DNA of 64,000 nt from Chryseobacterium camelliae (GTDB taxonomy: Bacteria > Bacteroidota > Bacteroidia > Flavobacteriales > Weeksellaceae): positions 3,100,001-3,164,000 of the forward strand of contig NZ_JAUTAL010000001.1 in the NCBI RefSeq assembly GCF_030818575.1. The letters run 5' to 3'. Every line of letters starts with the position of its first letter. The stretch's first letter is position 1. A program made the position numbers and the translations under genes. This document shows, in pieces, positions 63,908 through 64,000 of the stretch. The notes beneath the pieces were generated by a model. It was not told where the DNA came from, ran no database searches, and was given only the letters and a program-made list of their open reading frames with translations.

Positions 63908-64000
63908 TATTTTCTTTCAAAAAAGAATAATAAATATTTTCTTTACTATAACAGATAAACATAACCCTTATCTATAAATAACATAAAAGGTAACAATTAA

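Overview
The window reads as chromosomal DNA of a flavobacterium close to Chryseobacterium (Bacteroidota, Weeksellaceae). The genus is an inference from gene content seen by eye. Supporting points are promoters with the Bacteroidota -7 box TAnnTTTG instead of -10/-35 boxes with strong Shine-Dalgarno sites, a b558-type SdhC, the tiny ribosomal protein THX, a long NusB, an ExbB-ExbD-ExbD-TonB operon, bacillithiol synthesis (BshB1), a DUF6705 lipoprotein and a MACPF lipoprotein. No insertion sequence, prophage, CRISPR array or rRNA was seen. Only one tRNA gene (tRNA-His) is present.

Layout. 1-4124: succinate dehydrogenase (sdhA cut by the left edge, sdhC), a ComEC-like channel and a small XRE regulator, all leftward. 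4251-8743: a JAMM-motif lipoprotein, a DUF6705 protein, lpxB, DUF2480, DUF937 and THX. 8966-10506: DUF2975 membrane protein, ankyrin protein, YozG-like regulator and a decayed S41-peptidase tail. 10689-16462: aspS, a YcxB-like protein and the end-joining pair ku-ligD. 16464-19707: DUF922 protease-like protein, SDR enzyme, yajC, a DUF1573 lipoprotein and nusB. 19798-23131: ABC exporter, DUF3276, tRNA-His, bshB1. 23207-29076: TPR protein, PstS-like lipoprotein, small membrane protein and the TonB energising operon. 29317-32777: leuS and a lipocalin-like lipoprotein.

32978-39072: acyltransferase, glycosyltransferase and an unknown protein meet waaA head-on; upstream of waaA are small membrane proteins, an NlpC/P60 peptidase and an O-methyltransferase. 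39482-46689: OmpA-like lipoprotein, tilS-dsbD, a third exbD, a lipoprotein, an alpha/beta hydrolase and a patatin. 46857-55963: nrnA, rpmH, ftsE, the ribE-histidine kinase-trmN6 unit, pdxA, DUF177-rpmF, accB-accC. 56084-63907: MACPF lipoprotein, rocD and a tightly packed glycan locus (glycosyltransferases plus a polysaccharide deacetylase). Its last two genes are visibly more AT-rich than the rest.

The strongest anomalies are four single-base insertions that break three otherwise full-length genes: exbD, waaA (twice) and rocD. They look like uncorrected sequencing errors or very recent mutations. The most interesting biology is a MACPF lipoprotein related by motif to Bacteroidales antibacterial toxins, a lipoprotein with a JAMM-type metal-binding motif, the terminal glycan locus with tandem paralogous glycosyltransferases, a decayed S41-peptidase tail fused to the end of a regulator gene, and a short intergenic transcription-unit candidate near 39.2-39.35 kb. 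I did not find a clearly undescribed multi-gene system.
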